Assembly (NCBI GenBank): GCA_039583875.1
Contig: CM077153.1
Span: forward strand, 65,294,482-65,358,481
DNA: 64,000 nt
Direction of reading: 5' to 3'
Origin: Platanthera guangdongensis
Taxonomy: Eukaryota; Streptophyta; Magnoliopsida; Asparagales; Orchidaceae
The notes under the pieces are model-generated. The model did no database searches, had not been told where the DNA came from, and saw only the letters and a program-made list of their open reading frames with translations. Below, in pieces: positions 21,849-33,106 of this stretch (its first letter is position 1; the number at the start of each line of letters is the position of its first letter). The position numbers and the translations under genes were made by a program.

Positions 21849-24541
21849 ATGACGCCCAAGCTTGAAGACAATGTCAATGAAGGATATGAGCTGGTACGCA
21901 ACGCCTTTGACCATGCGGAACATGAAATTAAAGCTGTAGTAACCCTAATTGCTGAGAATGGGTTGGAGTTTCTAGTTTCTGAACCAACTAAGATTTGGAA
22001 GAAAGAAACACTAGAATTATTTGGTGCTGCTACCTTAGATCAAACTGGACTCAAAATTCGATCCACAGTCTATGGAGTAAAGGTGAAACTCACCCAGAAG
22101 AGTTTAAGGAAAGTTCTTCACCTGCCAAGAGCACAAGAAGAAGTAGATGTACCTGCATCCAATCTAAGGGAAGCACTTCAATGGTGTGGACTGGATTCCA
22201 CCATAAAGATTGGCTCAACTTTGAACAGGAAAGACATGAATATGCACGGAAAGTTCTTATCTGAAGTAGTTGGCAAAGTCATACTCTGCAAGCCAGGGGG
22301 CATGGTAAGATATCAGTCTATATGTTCAGTCTGATGACCAGGATCATCTACAGCCTAAATACTGATTGTTCAGCAGTAATATTTGAGAAGATTAAGGAAA
22401 GTATGAAGAAGCCCAATCTGGGAAGAATTGTGAGCTTGTATTTAGCTGCAACAATACCTGAAGTGATGGAACAGTCAGCTGGGACTAAGATAAATCACAT
22501 GAGAAGGATGGACATCAGAATCATTTCCAGATGGTATAGGGTCCTAACTAAGGATATGCCTGAGGAAGAAAGGCAAGAGGTTCCTGAGAAATATACAACA
22601 CAAGAAATTCCTGCACAGGACTCTACAGATGGTGCACAAGTGCAGGGGGAGCCTCATATTGAGGAAGAGCCAACCCACTTGGACTGTGAAATGGCTACAC
22701 AAACAATCCTTGAGGTAATTCAAGAGGTGAATCAATCAATTCTCATTGATAAAGATGAGACACTAACTGAATTTCTGATTGATGTTGACCAGCCAACACA
22801 ACTACACAGTCAAGTTCAAGATGTAATCATGGAGGATACATCGGGAGTTGCTGATGATCCAGAGATAAGAGAATCTCCAGTCCCTACTCAATAAGAATTC
22901 ACCCTTGAAGAGTTGTTTCCAGATATAGTACAACCTGAATTTGAGGGGGAGAAAGCAGATTTTGAGGGGGAGCAAGTTAACCTTGAGGAGGAGCAAGCTA
23001 ACCTTAAGGGGGAGCAAGTAAGGTCTCGGGGGGAGAATGCAAGAATTGAGCAGGAGCAGATAAGAACTGAGGAGGAGCAAAGGACTCAGGGGGAGCAACC
23101 TAGGACTGCACAGGTATTGCCTCCTAGTCCTAAAGATAGAGTTGATATTGCTAGTTCCTCATCTGAGGATGAAGAAGCTACAAGAGCTAAGAAGAGGAAG
23201 CTAATGGTATTCAAAAGGAGAAGCCAAAGCTACAAGAAGGCATTACAAACTGCTGCTCCACAATCTGCCCCAACACCTGATTATAGCTCCTTATTAATCT
23301 CACTGCAAGTTAAGCTAGATGAGCAAAGGATTGCAATGGATAAATATGTGGATGAGACCCACAAAGATCTGCAATTCTCTTTGGCTCAGGATATTAAATC
23401 TATAAGATTTGAAGTTAATCAGCATAAGAAGGAAATGACTGATTGTTTCCACAAGGGAGGAAATGCTGTGGTTTTCCTAGCCACACATCAAGAGAAAATA
23501 AAGACTCAAGTTGATGATATAGCAGTGAAGCAAGGCTATGTCTTAGAGAATCAAATTAAAATGAATGAAAATCTGACAGAATCACATAATGTGATTGTTA
23601 TAGAACTGAAGAATGTTGCAAATGCCCAGACTGATGACAAGGCTAAAGCCAAGACAGAGTTAGATATGGGGGAGTTTGATACGCAATTACAGGAAGGTCT
23701 TGCTGCTGTCAAAACATCTATTGAGCAATCTCAAAAGACTATTTCTGCACAGCTACTAAAGTTAAAGTCATTCTATAAAGATGGTGTTAATTTTCTGGAT
23801 GAACAGGTCAGATTTCAAAAGGATGATCTCAGGGATCATGTTGCCAGAGAAGTTATAAAGGGGGAGAGAGTCTTAGTCAAAGCTGTCTCTGACCATGCTA
23901 AATGGATATCTAACAGCATCAGAGCCACACTTGGATATCCATCCCTCTATGATGATGACAATGTGGCTGAGTCTGGTATACAACCTGCCTACTTAGAAGG
24001 GGTTCAAGCTGAAGTTGCTCAAGTTATCTATCCTCCAGCAGATTTTGAGATGATACATCAAGAAGTACAATCTATGTACAACCCTCCAGAAGGTGCTCAG
24101 AATATTATCCTTGAGAAAGTAGACAAGCCAGTGTCAGAGGAAGTTTTGAACAAAGAGCAAGAAGCTCTATTATCTAAGAAAAGATTCAGAGAACAGGCTG
24201 AGTTGAAGCCTGATTTTGAGCAGTGGAGTCCTACTTCTAGGAACATTATACTGACTGCTTAGAAAGCTGTAAAGGATAAGACCCATGATAGGGGCAAATG
24301 ATACTCTGCACAAGAATGGCAAAAGCATGAAGCCATGCAAGAAGCCATTGTTCAATATAGAAGAAAGGCAAAACTAGGGAAGCTACCTCCTAATGCTCAG
24401 GAGCCTAGCAAATATTTCCCTAAGCCTTTTCATGACTTTGAAAGGCAAAGAATAAGGGCTGAAGAGAAAAAGAAGAAAGATCTTAAGGGCACGAAGCCAG
24501 CTGATGATACTGATGCTCCTGTACAAGCCAAGTCCAAATAG
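21849..24541 (+). pseudogene. SIRE-A env-like (ORF3) protein gene
   Basis: I choose ATG 21849 (MTPKLEDNVNEGYELV) because alignment with SIRE-B begins there; the frame is open 30 codons upstream through motif repeats. Shared blocks are ELVRNAFDHA, LIAENGLEFLVSEP, VYGVKVKLTQKSLRKVLHL and VVGKVILCKPG. A slip in the G run at about 22296-22302 shifts the frame into VIFEKIKESMKKPNLGRI. In-frame stops follow at 22892 (TAA), 24260 (TAG) and 24299 (TGA). The middle has a Glu/Gly/Gln-rich repeat (EGEQ, EEEQ; 22930-23100), then a long coiled-coil-like region and the basic tail SKYFPKPFHDFERQR. I see no membrane segment. About 895 codons once breaks are ignored, longer than the SIRE-B version. Function is unknown in this lineage. 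Confidence 0.78.
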
Positions 24542-24823
24542 GCAAAGGCATAGTCATCAAGGAGCCTGAGCAGCCTTAGATTAGATTTACTAGATTTTCC
24601 AATTTTGTAATCTTTAAATCTATGTAAACTTTTGATAAAGAAACTTTTGGAAGTTTAAACAAAACTATGTTGAATGCTCATTGTGTTAGCATTATTATTC
24701 TGTGATGATATATTATATATGTTTTGTTTAGAAATTACCCTGTCATATAATGTTGTTATACATTATAATGTGTATTTGTTATGAATGGTGTATATCATTG
24801 ACTAAGGGTTATGACTTCTCCAA
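24542..24823 (+). other. AT-rich 3' noncoding stretch of SIRE-A
   Basis: AT-rich DNA between the env-like stop and the purine tract. I see no ORF or repeat. Such 3' leaders are usual before the purine tract in SIRE elements. Confidence 0.7.
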
Positions 24824-24835
24824 ATATGGGGAGAT
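24824..24835 (+). other. Polypurine tract of SIRE-A
   Basis: ATATGGGGAGAT directly precedes the 3' LTR start at 24836. Confidence 0.8.
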
Positions 24836-26570
24836 TGTTGGGTACATTGGAAAATATGTACCAGATTTGAAGAAGCCTCACCCTACTCAATGATATGCAT
24901 CAAGGTGTATTTGATGTTGTTTTGAGTTTATATGTGTAGGTTAAGTAAATGCAGGAATATAGAAAAATTTCTAAGTCCATGTGTTGACACCAGGAGAAGC
25001 TGTGTTGACACTTATGAAGACCTGTGTCGACACTGGAGAAAAGCTGTGTCGACACTTGAAGTTGATTGTGTCGACACTTGGAAAGGCTGTGTCGACACCA
25101 GAAGAAACTGTGTCGACATACAGAGGCAGTGTAGACACATAGTGAAGCATAGTCGACATCAACTGTGTCGACACACAGGACTTGTGTTGACACACAGCGG
25201 AGTATCAATAAAGTTAAAGAGAAGAAGTATTTGTGTCGACACACAGAGGCAGTGTCGACACATAGAAGATCTTGTCGACATCAAATGTGTCGACACACAG
25301 GATTTGTGTCGACACATGGCAGTATTTCAACTAAGTAAATTTGTATGAAGAAAAGAAGTGACTGTGTCGACACCACAAAGGCTTGTGTCGACACATTCTA
25401 CAGAAGGCTATGTCGAGAAGTATTAACAACAACAAAGGAGATGTGTTGACACCACTAAGGCTTGTATCGACACTTAGTTCACTTGTGTCGACACTTAGTC
25501 TACTTGTGTCGACATATGATGAAGTTCAGTCTCGACACATTCAGACAGAGACAGTATTTCAAGAAGTGACTGGATGACTTGACAGCTGCCATTTCTAACC
25601 GGTCTACTGCAGCTGTCAAAGCAGTCAGAAGTTTGTTAGAAACCGGATCAGCCAGTTACCATGGAGGAAGACTATATAAAGTATTTATCCTTCAATAGAA
25701 GAAGAGTGATTAAGATAGAAGAACATACAAAGATAACTAACAACAAAAAAAAAAGAAGACCTTCGACAAAAGATCTAAGTAGTTGGAGAGAGAGAGCTCC
25801 ATCTAAGAAGTGCAGTTGCTGAATCAGGCTGACAAGAAAGATTCAGATTGAGATCTGAATCACAAGTCAGAAGCTGATTGAAGATCAACTTCTCAAGAGT
25901 TCAACCCTACTGAGTTCAGATTCAAGAAGCTTTGAAGAAAGCTAAGAGAGGTTGTGCTCTGCCATCAGTTTCTTCCAATAACTGATCAAGAAACCATCCA
26001 TCCCTTCTCTCTCTACATGGGTGGTGGTAAAACACTTTGTTAAATCAATTTTCTGTAGGATCTTTATAGATCTTAGCTGTAAGCCTGTGTTTATAAAGGC
26101 TGAGTATAGAAGAATATTTTCTCTGAGTGGTAGGCCTTGTTGAAGGCTGAGGTAGGGTTGTAAGCCTGAGTGTAGGAGATTGATATCTCTGAGTTGTAGG
26201 CCTTGTGTAGGCTGAGGTAGGGATGTGTGTCTGAGCTGTAGGAGTGTGGACTCACTCTAAGTTGTACGAGCCCTGTTGGGGTTCTGAGCTACTGTAAGAT
26301 CTGAGGATCTGAGGTGAAGAGAAGAAGTTAGGCCGAATCTAGCACACTGCTAGATAGGCGAAGGGGGAAAGTGGATATACCCAGACCTTGGGGAACCACT
26401 ATAAAAATCTGTGTGCAATCTGTGTTGTGGTAATTCTGTGAATCTGTGCTGTGTTAGCTATAGAATTATCTGTTGTTAAGTAAATAATTGAATAGATTTG
26501 CTGCCTTAAAAGAAAAATAGGAATTACACCTATTCACCCCCCTCTAGGTGGTTAGGCACTAATTCTTTCA
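24836..26570 (+). repeat. 3' LTR of SIRE-A (1735 bp)
   Basis: Uninterrupted copy of the LTR, followed by the ACCAC duplication. The palindrome array is at 24980-25540, with more TGTTGACA forms than in the 5' LTR, consistent with CpG decay. TATATAAA is at 25673-25680 and the hairpin motif at 26370-26406. Confidence 0.93.
24980..25540. repeat. TGTCGACA palindrome array in the SIRE-A 3' LTR
   Basis: Same arrangement and linkers as 6048-6600. Several cores have changed to TGTTGACA or TGTAGACA, as expected for CpG transitions. Confidence 0.88.
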
Positions 26571-26575
26571 ACCAC

Positions 26576-27350
26576 CCTTCTTTTCTTTTCACTAAAGGGG
26601 CTGGAGCACCTCAAGGTGACACCCTTGGACATCAATAGCCTTATGTTAGCAATTCTTATAGTTGAACTATCCATTTTTTTCCATTTCCTCTAGTGTTACT
26701 TGATATGGTGAGTAGGTCATAGGTTTCACACCTGACACCACTGTAATAGTGCATTCGGTCTCCCGTTGGGGCATCACCTATGGAGGTCATTAGGAAACAC
26801 ATCCGTATAGGTCGACATAATAGAAACGCCACTCAACCGGGCTTCGGCCCAATGGCCTCTATAGGAATGAAGAATTACTTCGCGCACAACCAAACAGTTT
26901 TGACTACTTGAAGGGAAACCATGATTACCATGTCTGATCCTCGCATACAAGAGAACTTAGTCCCTCGTTCGGTGATTTATCCTAGTGCGACTTCCATAAA
27001 GTTACAATCAATACCGGTACGCTGCTCCGAGAGCTAGTCCATACCTACGTTACTATTGCGAGCACAAATGCTTCCAAACCAACGACATGACGTCCTAACT
27101 GCTTCTTAACACATGACTTTCTACCCGTGTTTACCTTTTATTCTTCCCTCACAGGTTTGTAAAAACATAATCAAAAGGGAATGCATTAAGTGCAAATCAC
27201 AAGATTTCTGGATTATTCATCACAACATGTTTATACACGCAAAACAAGCATTGTATACATCATTACATACTAGTAAATGTATAGTACATGAGTACACGAT
27301 TACAGTTATTTATGTGCATATACTAAAAATTCCCTTTCAGTTTGTTGTTA
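26576..27350 (-). pseudogene. Chromovirus protease and RT N-terminal part, decayed
   Basis: On the minus strand this lies between the gag zinc knuckles (27360 and above) and the RT break at 26575, so it should encode protease and the start of RT. Only short recognisable pieces remain; just before the break the frame reads LRCSSPFSEKKRR, matching the usual GAPVLFVKKKDG region ahead of RT motif IDYRELN (which continues at 5896). Multiple stops are present. Assignment rests mainly on position. Confidence 0.6.
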
Positions 27351-28060
27351 TCTACGGGCCATTTTGGCAGTCTTGGGCTATATGTCCTTCTTTGCCACAC
27401 AAGTAGCAAGTGTGTAGAGTTTGCCCTGCAACTGCTCTAGCCTTAGCCTTCTTTGGCTTCCGGTCACCACCCCAAGACTCTCAGGCAAGATGTCCTTTCT
27501 TTCCACATGTATAACAAGCAAGAGTGGTTTGCCTAGACGCTGCTCCAGACGTCAGAAAAGGAGCCACTTCAGAAGTTTTTGACTTCTTCTTCCATTGTCG
27601 ATATCCAGGCGTGGAGAAACTAGGTACCTGGATTACTAGTGCATGGTGGAATTTGGCCAAGTCCATCTGCAATGACCTAGTTGACCGCACCAATGTTTGG
27701 AATCCCATTGACTTTGGACCCAATAGCAAAAGACATAGCTCCTAGCGCATACCATCATAAAACCTATTGATCTTAGTCTCCTCGGTTTCAAACAGAAACT
27801 CTGCATATTGTCTCAGCACGATAAATGCATGAAAGTACTCCTAGACCGTGTGCGGTCCTTGCATCAAACACATATTCAATGGCTAAGCTGATGCTCTTCC
27901 GCTTACAATATGCTTAAATAGACCATCCAACATTGACGCCACCAGAGGGACAAGGGGCTGTACCTGTCATTCAGGTTGGACCTTGATCATCGCAAAGACC
28001 ACATCAGCTATCTTCTGAATCATGTCTACAGAAGGAGGAGGTGTTGGCACCTCAAAAGAT
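27351..28060 (-). pseudogene. Chromovirus gag with two zinc knuckles
   Basis: The minus strand holds a piece of the gag domain (RFIxGL-like region decayed near 27740-27900), then LGPKSMGFQTLV, and a knuckle CYTCGKKGHLA followed by a stop (27481-27530). A second knuckle, CYLCGKEGHIAQDC, lies about 27367-27408. Two knuckles after a gag domain fit Tekay elements. The start codon region near 28040-28300 could not be resolved. Frames are broken, so no capsid protein would be produced. Confidence 0.75.
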
Positions 28061-28311
28061 GAATAACTCTCCACAGAGCACTGGGGTTCCTGCTTCCCCA
28101 CACCATTTTGAGTTGCCTATAATCGTGAAACATACAATTAAGCAACTAAGAAGATTTCCAAGAGCAATTACAGGAATGCGGAAGTCCCTCAAACATGTGT
28201 ATTTGCATTCCAAAGTGACATTCTTGAGTTAATTTATGTTATAACGGTCTGCACTTACACGTGCACTCCACCCCTCAAAAGAATTCGACAACGAATTCGA
28301 ATGAGGATGAC

Positions 28312-28329
28312 CAAGGCAAGTTGATACCA
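28312..28329 (-). other. Primer binding site of the chromovirus
   Basis: The minus strand reads TGGTATCAACTTGCC three bases after the LTR end. The first eight bases match the complement of initiator Met tRNA; the rest has diverged. Confidence 0.6.
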
Positions 28330-28332
28330 AAT

Positions 28333-30666
28333 TGTAATACCTCCATCAGTCACATGAAATATAATAGAGGGTCCGGTCGGGGCCTTACACCATATTCCAT
28401 AAACAAGCAGTGGGATTACATATAAATATCAAAAGACTACACATATCCTAACTCAGAGCATTCTAGCGGAAGCTTCAGGGGTTAAGATTTGAACTCAAGT
28501 ATAACAATAATGTCCACTATATAAACACAGGAATGTTTAATACAAAAATACACAAAATTTAATATCGCCCAACGATAGTCACTGTTGCCCGACGATAGTC
28601 AATAGTAGCTTAAAACTATTCTGGCCTCAAGGCCTTACATTTACTCTTTAGAAGGTGTGGATTACAGACATCGACATGCAGGCCGGCCATATATGAAAGC
28701 AATAAAACTTCACTTGGCCTTCGAGGGTTGGCATAGCTTCCGAGGATTTAGCCCAATACTTCCGGCTCGGCTCTCCAACACCTGCATATGGATAATCCAC
28801 CACAAGGATGGAAAATAAGGCAACAGTCAACATTAAGTTGGCCAATTTATAATGACCCTACCCCTTTTCTGGGGTAGTGGTATCCCTTCCCTACAAGCAT
28901 AACATTATCACAAGCAGATATATCACAAGAACGTGCACTCACACACAGTTCAATATATCACAAACATCGGTCTTAACTGCGACACTCCGTGCACTCAGGG
29001 CACATTTTCATTGTGCTAGTTTCCCGGATTGCACCACCGTTCAGAGGTTCAAGACATGACAGTCAACTTTGTGCATATTTAGTCTTTACGGTACGTAGGC
29101 CTAAGACTCTCATTATGAACTCCAACAAGACCAATAACCTAGGTCTTCGAGTCGGTCAATCATAACGCGGGTACGGTTCAGCCTTTGGCCGTAGCTCCAT
29201 TCATCAGTTCAGATCCAAAGACTGATGCGAGTCAGCTTTCCCTAGCCTGTTCGACATGATTTCCTTAAGATCTCGTAGCTCACACAAGCCAAACTATCTC
29301 CAAGAGACTGGCTTTACAATCAAAAGGGTATATGGGAGCTATTGCCGACGATACTCACTGTCTCAAGGTGTTAATAACAAAACTCACTTTCTGTACCAGA
29401 CCCAGCAAAAACATTGTAGTAACATGCAGTGCCAGAAACACTAGACTTTCACAGCACACAACACAAATATCTCACCAAGAGCTATCGCCATTGGTGATAC
29501 TCACTGTTATCCGACGATATCCAACAGGTCGTAAAACAGTGAAATTTAGTGGTTATTTTCCTGGAGTGCAACTCCAGTACTTCCTGCTACTCGTAAGCCA
29601 CAGGTACAACCCCGCAAACCCCATAAACTACTTGTTTATACTCGGAGTCTTCTCCGACATGCAAAAGAAAACATCACCAATCTAGACCAACCTGTCTGGA
29701 TGGGCTTCACACATCATGCCTATTCCATACTGTGAATTCCGGATCTATATGCAAAACCAAACCCGAGGATACTATGTATCGACCCATCAGAATCTCCTCG
29801 ATTCTCCACCTTTTGGTGGGGGATTCCATGCATATGCCAAAAGAAGGAATTCACTTGTCCAAGAAGGAAGATCATTACCCTTGTCATTTTCTTCACATCC
29901 ATAACGAAGCTTTTCTACCCGAACGGAAAGGAGCACCTAACTTCACTCTTCGTGGATCTAGCCTCGGCTTTGACTTCCGATTACAGAATCTCCTTCACCA
30001 AGCTATTAAAGCTCAGCTCCAGCTCATAGCTCCAACCCTTAGCTCTTTCTCTCAAGAACATGGATGAAATAAGGAGATAGAGTGAGAAGAAGAGAAGAAA
30101 TTCTCATTTCTCCACTCCTCTACATAAGTGGCATTGGGATTTAATCCCAGCCACATGATCATTTCATCAAAAGGGAGTAAAGGCCATGATTTCAGTTGAA
30201 AAGTCAAACAAAAGGATATCGTCGTGCGTTATCAGCTATTGCCTGGCGATAGCTACAGTAATCGCCTTGACCCTCGTCAACCACCGCTCATCGGCCGCCA
30301 TCCGGCCATCTGACACGTGTCTAGTAGACGTGACAGTATCTCTTGGCGATATCCACTATTGCCGTTCCGATAGCTTACTCAATGCTTTATGGCATTGAGT
30401 TCGTTGAGCTCATTCAACGCTTCATGGAGTTGAGTGTGTTGTGCTCATTCAATGCTTCAAGGCATTGATAGCTGGGATATCGCTGCGCGATACCCACTAT
30501 CGCCATACGATAGTCTCTTACTCAACGATTTGTCAAAAGGCATCGAGTGTGATAAGCTCACTCAACGCTTCAAAGTGTTGAGTGTTAACGCTATCGCCAT
30601 CGGCGATACCCACTATCGTCCGATGATATCGACCAGAAGGTCTGCTGTCAAATTTGGGGTATTATA
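28333..30666 (-). repeat. 5' LTR of the chromovirus (2334 bp)
   Basis: Direct repeat of 1026-3336. Its plus-strand left end is TGTAATACC and its right end GGTATTATA, decayed from GGTGTTACA. The GGCGATA/TATCGCC cluster is at about 30220-30640. It is followed by CACTC, compared with CACAC before the other LTR. Confidence 0.87.
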
Positions 30667-30760
30667 CACTCCCCTAGGTCATGCCTGTGACCTGGAGCGT
30701 GTAAGGTTCGGAACTGCCATCTTGAAAACTCGGGAATGTTGGGAGAAAAATCACAAAAAA
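30667..30760. other. Short unassigned flank between the chromovirus and an inverted LTR
   Basis: 94 bp with no match recognised in the window. It may belong to the same pre-insertion locus as 1-1025. Confidence 0.4.
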
Positions 30761-31510
30761 TGATGACTCGACAGGTCACGTTAATATCTTATTTTTGATG
30801 TTATGTTTTAATATGTTATAAAACGTAACTAATGTTATGTTTTATTTTATTTTTGTAGGTTCGAGCCTCCTTGGCACTGTCCAAACCCATGAGCCATGCA
30901 GCCCTCTCATTCGGCCAGCTCAAGATCCAGTCCAGCCCTCCTTGATGCAGCCAACCCCTTTATTTCAAGTCCAGGCCGACCCTTCTTGATGCAGCCCCAC
31001 CACACAACCCGAGCCCACTTCACTCATCAAAGTCACCCGCCACCTTTGCATGGCTCTCCACTTAATGCTTGGTCGGCTCCCTCCTCCCTTCTCTCTCTCC
31101 CCCTTTTTATATTTTTCTCCCCACTTTTATTACTCATTCACCCGCCCTTCTTTTATTCAGATTTTTCTATTTTTCTATTTCTATTTCTTTAAATAACATG
31201 CCTTGAACCTTGTTCTCTCTCTCCCCCTCTCATTAATTTCATTCATGCACTTCTCCACCCATGTATGGCCGCCCCCCCCCCCCCTTGTGCACCTTCATCT
31301 CCACCTCCATCTAGAACCTTCCCCCTCATCTATATAAGGAGCACTTGCCTCATGCTTTGGAGAAGTTGGAATTTGGAGAGCAAGTGAGAGTGCTAGTGCA
31401 AGAGAGTTCTTTTCTTTTCTTGTTGTTAAGTTCTTTTTATTAGTGTAATCTTTTTCTTGGTAGTATAATATTGTCTCTTCTATTATTATTGTGTACACTT
31501 TTTTTATCAA
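30761..31510 (+). repeat. Partial Athila-type LTR in inverted orientation
   Basis: Begins TGATGACT like the LTR at 33093 (minus). After an internal deletion of about 75 bp near its start it mirrors 32256-32995 closely, including TATA (CTATATAAGG at about 31330) and a C-run/G-run pair (31271 versus 32487). It stops at ATCAATCAA, in the middle of the LTR, exactly where the minus-strand LTR ends. The two arms therefore form an inverted repeat of about 735 bp around a 745-bp centre. Confidence 0.85.
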
Positions 31511-31519
31511 TCAAAAACT

Positions 31520-33093
31520 TGGTGAATTGAATGACTATCAGCCCGAACATGCAAGTGTACCTATTGAATTGCAGTACCAAGGTCATATTAAAAACTCGTG
31601 GCTGTCAATTAATATTACTCACGCTCCTACTATTATCCTACCGTATGATTGTTGGGTGTTTTGAGAATTTTAAAATAAACCGAAAATAATATTAAAATGA
31701 AAACTTCATATTTAAAAGATAGCATTCGATCAATGATTCACCATGAAAAGAGATAAGAAGGATAAAAAATAAAGTTTTGTAATGGCAAATCGTTCTCGAC
31801 CGTGCAGATCCGAAAATAAGAAATAATCTCACTAGAGCATTAAATCTCCTAACTTCTAGACGTTTTGATCGAAATATCTTTGCAAATAAAAAGGCCTAAA
31901 GTTGCATTATCGAAGTGAACCACACTATTGGATTTGACTCCAATCTGGAGGATTTACGTCGTCCTATCTCTAGGATTGTGTGCAACTCCTTCCTTATTTG
32001 AGTGATCTTTCAAGTCAACGAGTCTCTCGACTACTATGAAATGAGATTAAATTGTCTACTACCATATACCAGAAATACGGAGTTGATACGAGATAAATCA
32101 AAGAAGGATAAAAAAAAAATTTAGCAAAAATAAAACTAAGAAGCAAAGAAAAATCTCATCTCAATTCATGGATCCTCAAGATCGAATGCTAAAGAAAATT
32201 AGCTACGCATATTCAAGAAGGAAACCACAATAAGATAGAGACATTTCATTTTTATTGATTGATAAAAAAAGAGTACGCAATAATAATAGAAGAGACAATA
32301 TTATACTACCAAGAAAAAGATTACACTAATAAAAAGAACTTAACAACAAGAAGAGAAAAGAACTCTCTTGCACTAGCACTCTCACTTGCTCTCCAAATTC
32401 CAACTTCTCCAGAGCATGAGGTAAGTGCTCCTTATATAGATAAGGGGGAAGGTTCTAGAGGGAGGTGGAGATGAAGGGGCACAAGGGGGGGGGGGACGGC
32501 TATGCATGGGTGGAGAAGTGCATGAATGAAATTAATAAGGAAGAGAGAGAAGGGGAGAGAGAGAACAAGGTTCAAGGCATGTTATTTAAAGAAATAAAAA
32601 TAGAAAAATAGAAAAATAGGAATAGAAGAAGGGGGGATGAATGAGTAATAAAAGAGGGGTGAAAAATATAAAAAGGGCGGAGAGAGAGAAGGGAGGAGGG
32701 AGCCGTCCAAGCATTAAGTGGAGAGCCATACAAAGGTGGCAGGTGGATTTGATGAGTGAAGTGGGCTCGGGTTGTGTGGTGGGGCTGCATCAAGAAGGGT
32801 CAGGCTGTACTTGAGATAAAGGGGCCGACTGCATCAAGGAGGGCTGGACTGGATCTTGAGCTGGTCGAATGAGAGGGTTGCATGGCTCATGGGTTTGGAC
32901 AGCACCAAGGAGTCTCGAACCTACAAAAATAAAACATAACATAACATTAGTTATGTTTTATAACATATTAAAACATAACATCAAAAATAAGATATTAAAA
33001 TATAACAAACATAAAATACAAAAATATATAATTAAACTTAGGAATTTTTTATGCTAAACTAACCCAAAAAACGATGACTAAAACTAGTCATCA
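31520..33093 (-). repeat. 3' LTR of the Athila/Tat-type element (1574 bp)
   Basis: Minus strand from TGATGACTAGTTTTAGTCATC (33093) to TTCACCA (31520). The LTR start contains the small palindrome GATGACTAGTTTTAGTCATC. TATATAAG lies at about 32432-32439, and a purine-rich GAGAGAGAG tract at about 32545-32575 (plus). Its U5 end matches the 27-bp remnant of the 5' LTR. Confidence 0.85.
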
Positions 33094-33106
33094 AATTCCC
33101 CCATGC
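33094..33106 (-). other. Polypurine tract of the Athila/Tat-type element
   Basis: Minus strand GCATGGGGGAATT directly before the LTR start TGATGACT, as is common in this group. Confidence 0.8.

Larger units (their letters stand above)
5897..26575 (+). mobile_element. SIRE-A: Ty1/copia SIRE element with env-like ORF, including its target duplication
   Basis: LTRs start TGTTGGGTACATTGG at 5902 and 24836 and end CTAATTCTTTCA at 16093 and 26570. The flanking 5-bp duplication ACCAC (5897-5901 and 26571-26575) is perfect. Once the nested SIRE-B is removed, the 5' LTR is 1735 bp, the same length as the 3' LTR. The internal order is Met-tRNA primer site, gag, pol (protease, integrase, RT, RNase H), a palindrome array with TATA box, env-like ORF and purine tract. 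This order and the extra 3' ORF define the SIRE (Sirevirus/Maximus) lineage. All genes are damaged. Confidence 0.93.
1026..30666 (-). mobile_element. Tekay/Del-like Ty3/gypsy chromovirus carrying nested SIRE elements
   Basis: The two ends are direct repeats: 1026-3336 and 28333-30666 both open TGTAAYACCTCCATC and close AATTTGGGGTRTTA. On the minus strand the order is 5' LTR, an initiator-Met-type primer site, gag with zinc knuckles, protease/RT, RNase H, integrase with a chromodomain-like tail, a purine tract and the 3' LTR. This order and the GACGAAATTTC stretch before the 3' LTR are typical of Tekay/Del chromoviruses. The element is split at 5897-26575 by SIRE-A. The flanks CACAC and CACTC may be a decayed 5-bp duplication. 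All coding parts carry stops and shifts. Confidence 0.88.

Noticed and set aside
30896..31192. 98-codon ORF (Ser/Pro/His-rich)
   Set aside because: It is within the inverted LTR fragment and overlaps U3; the mirrored LTR reads differently.
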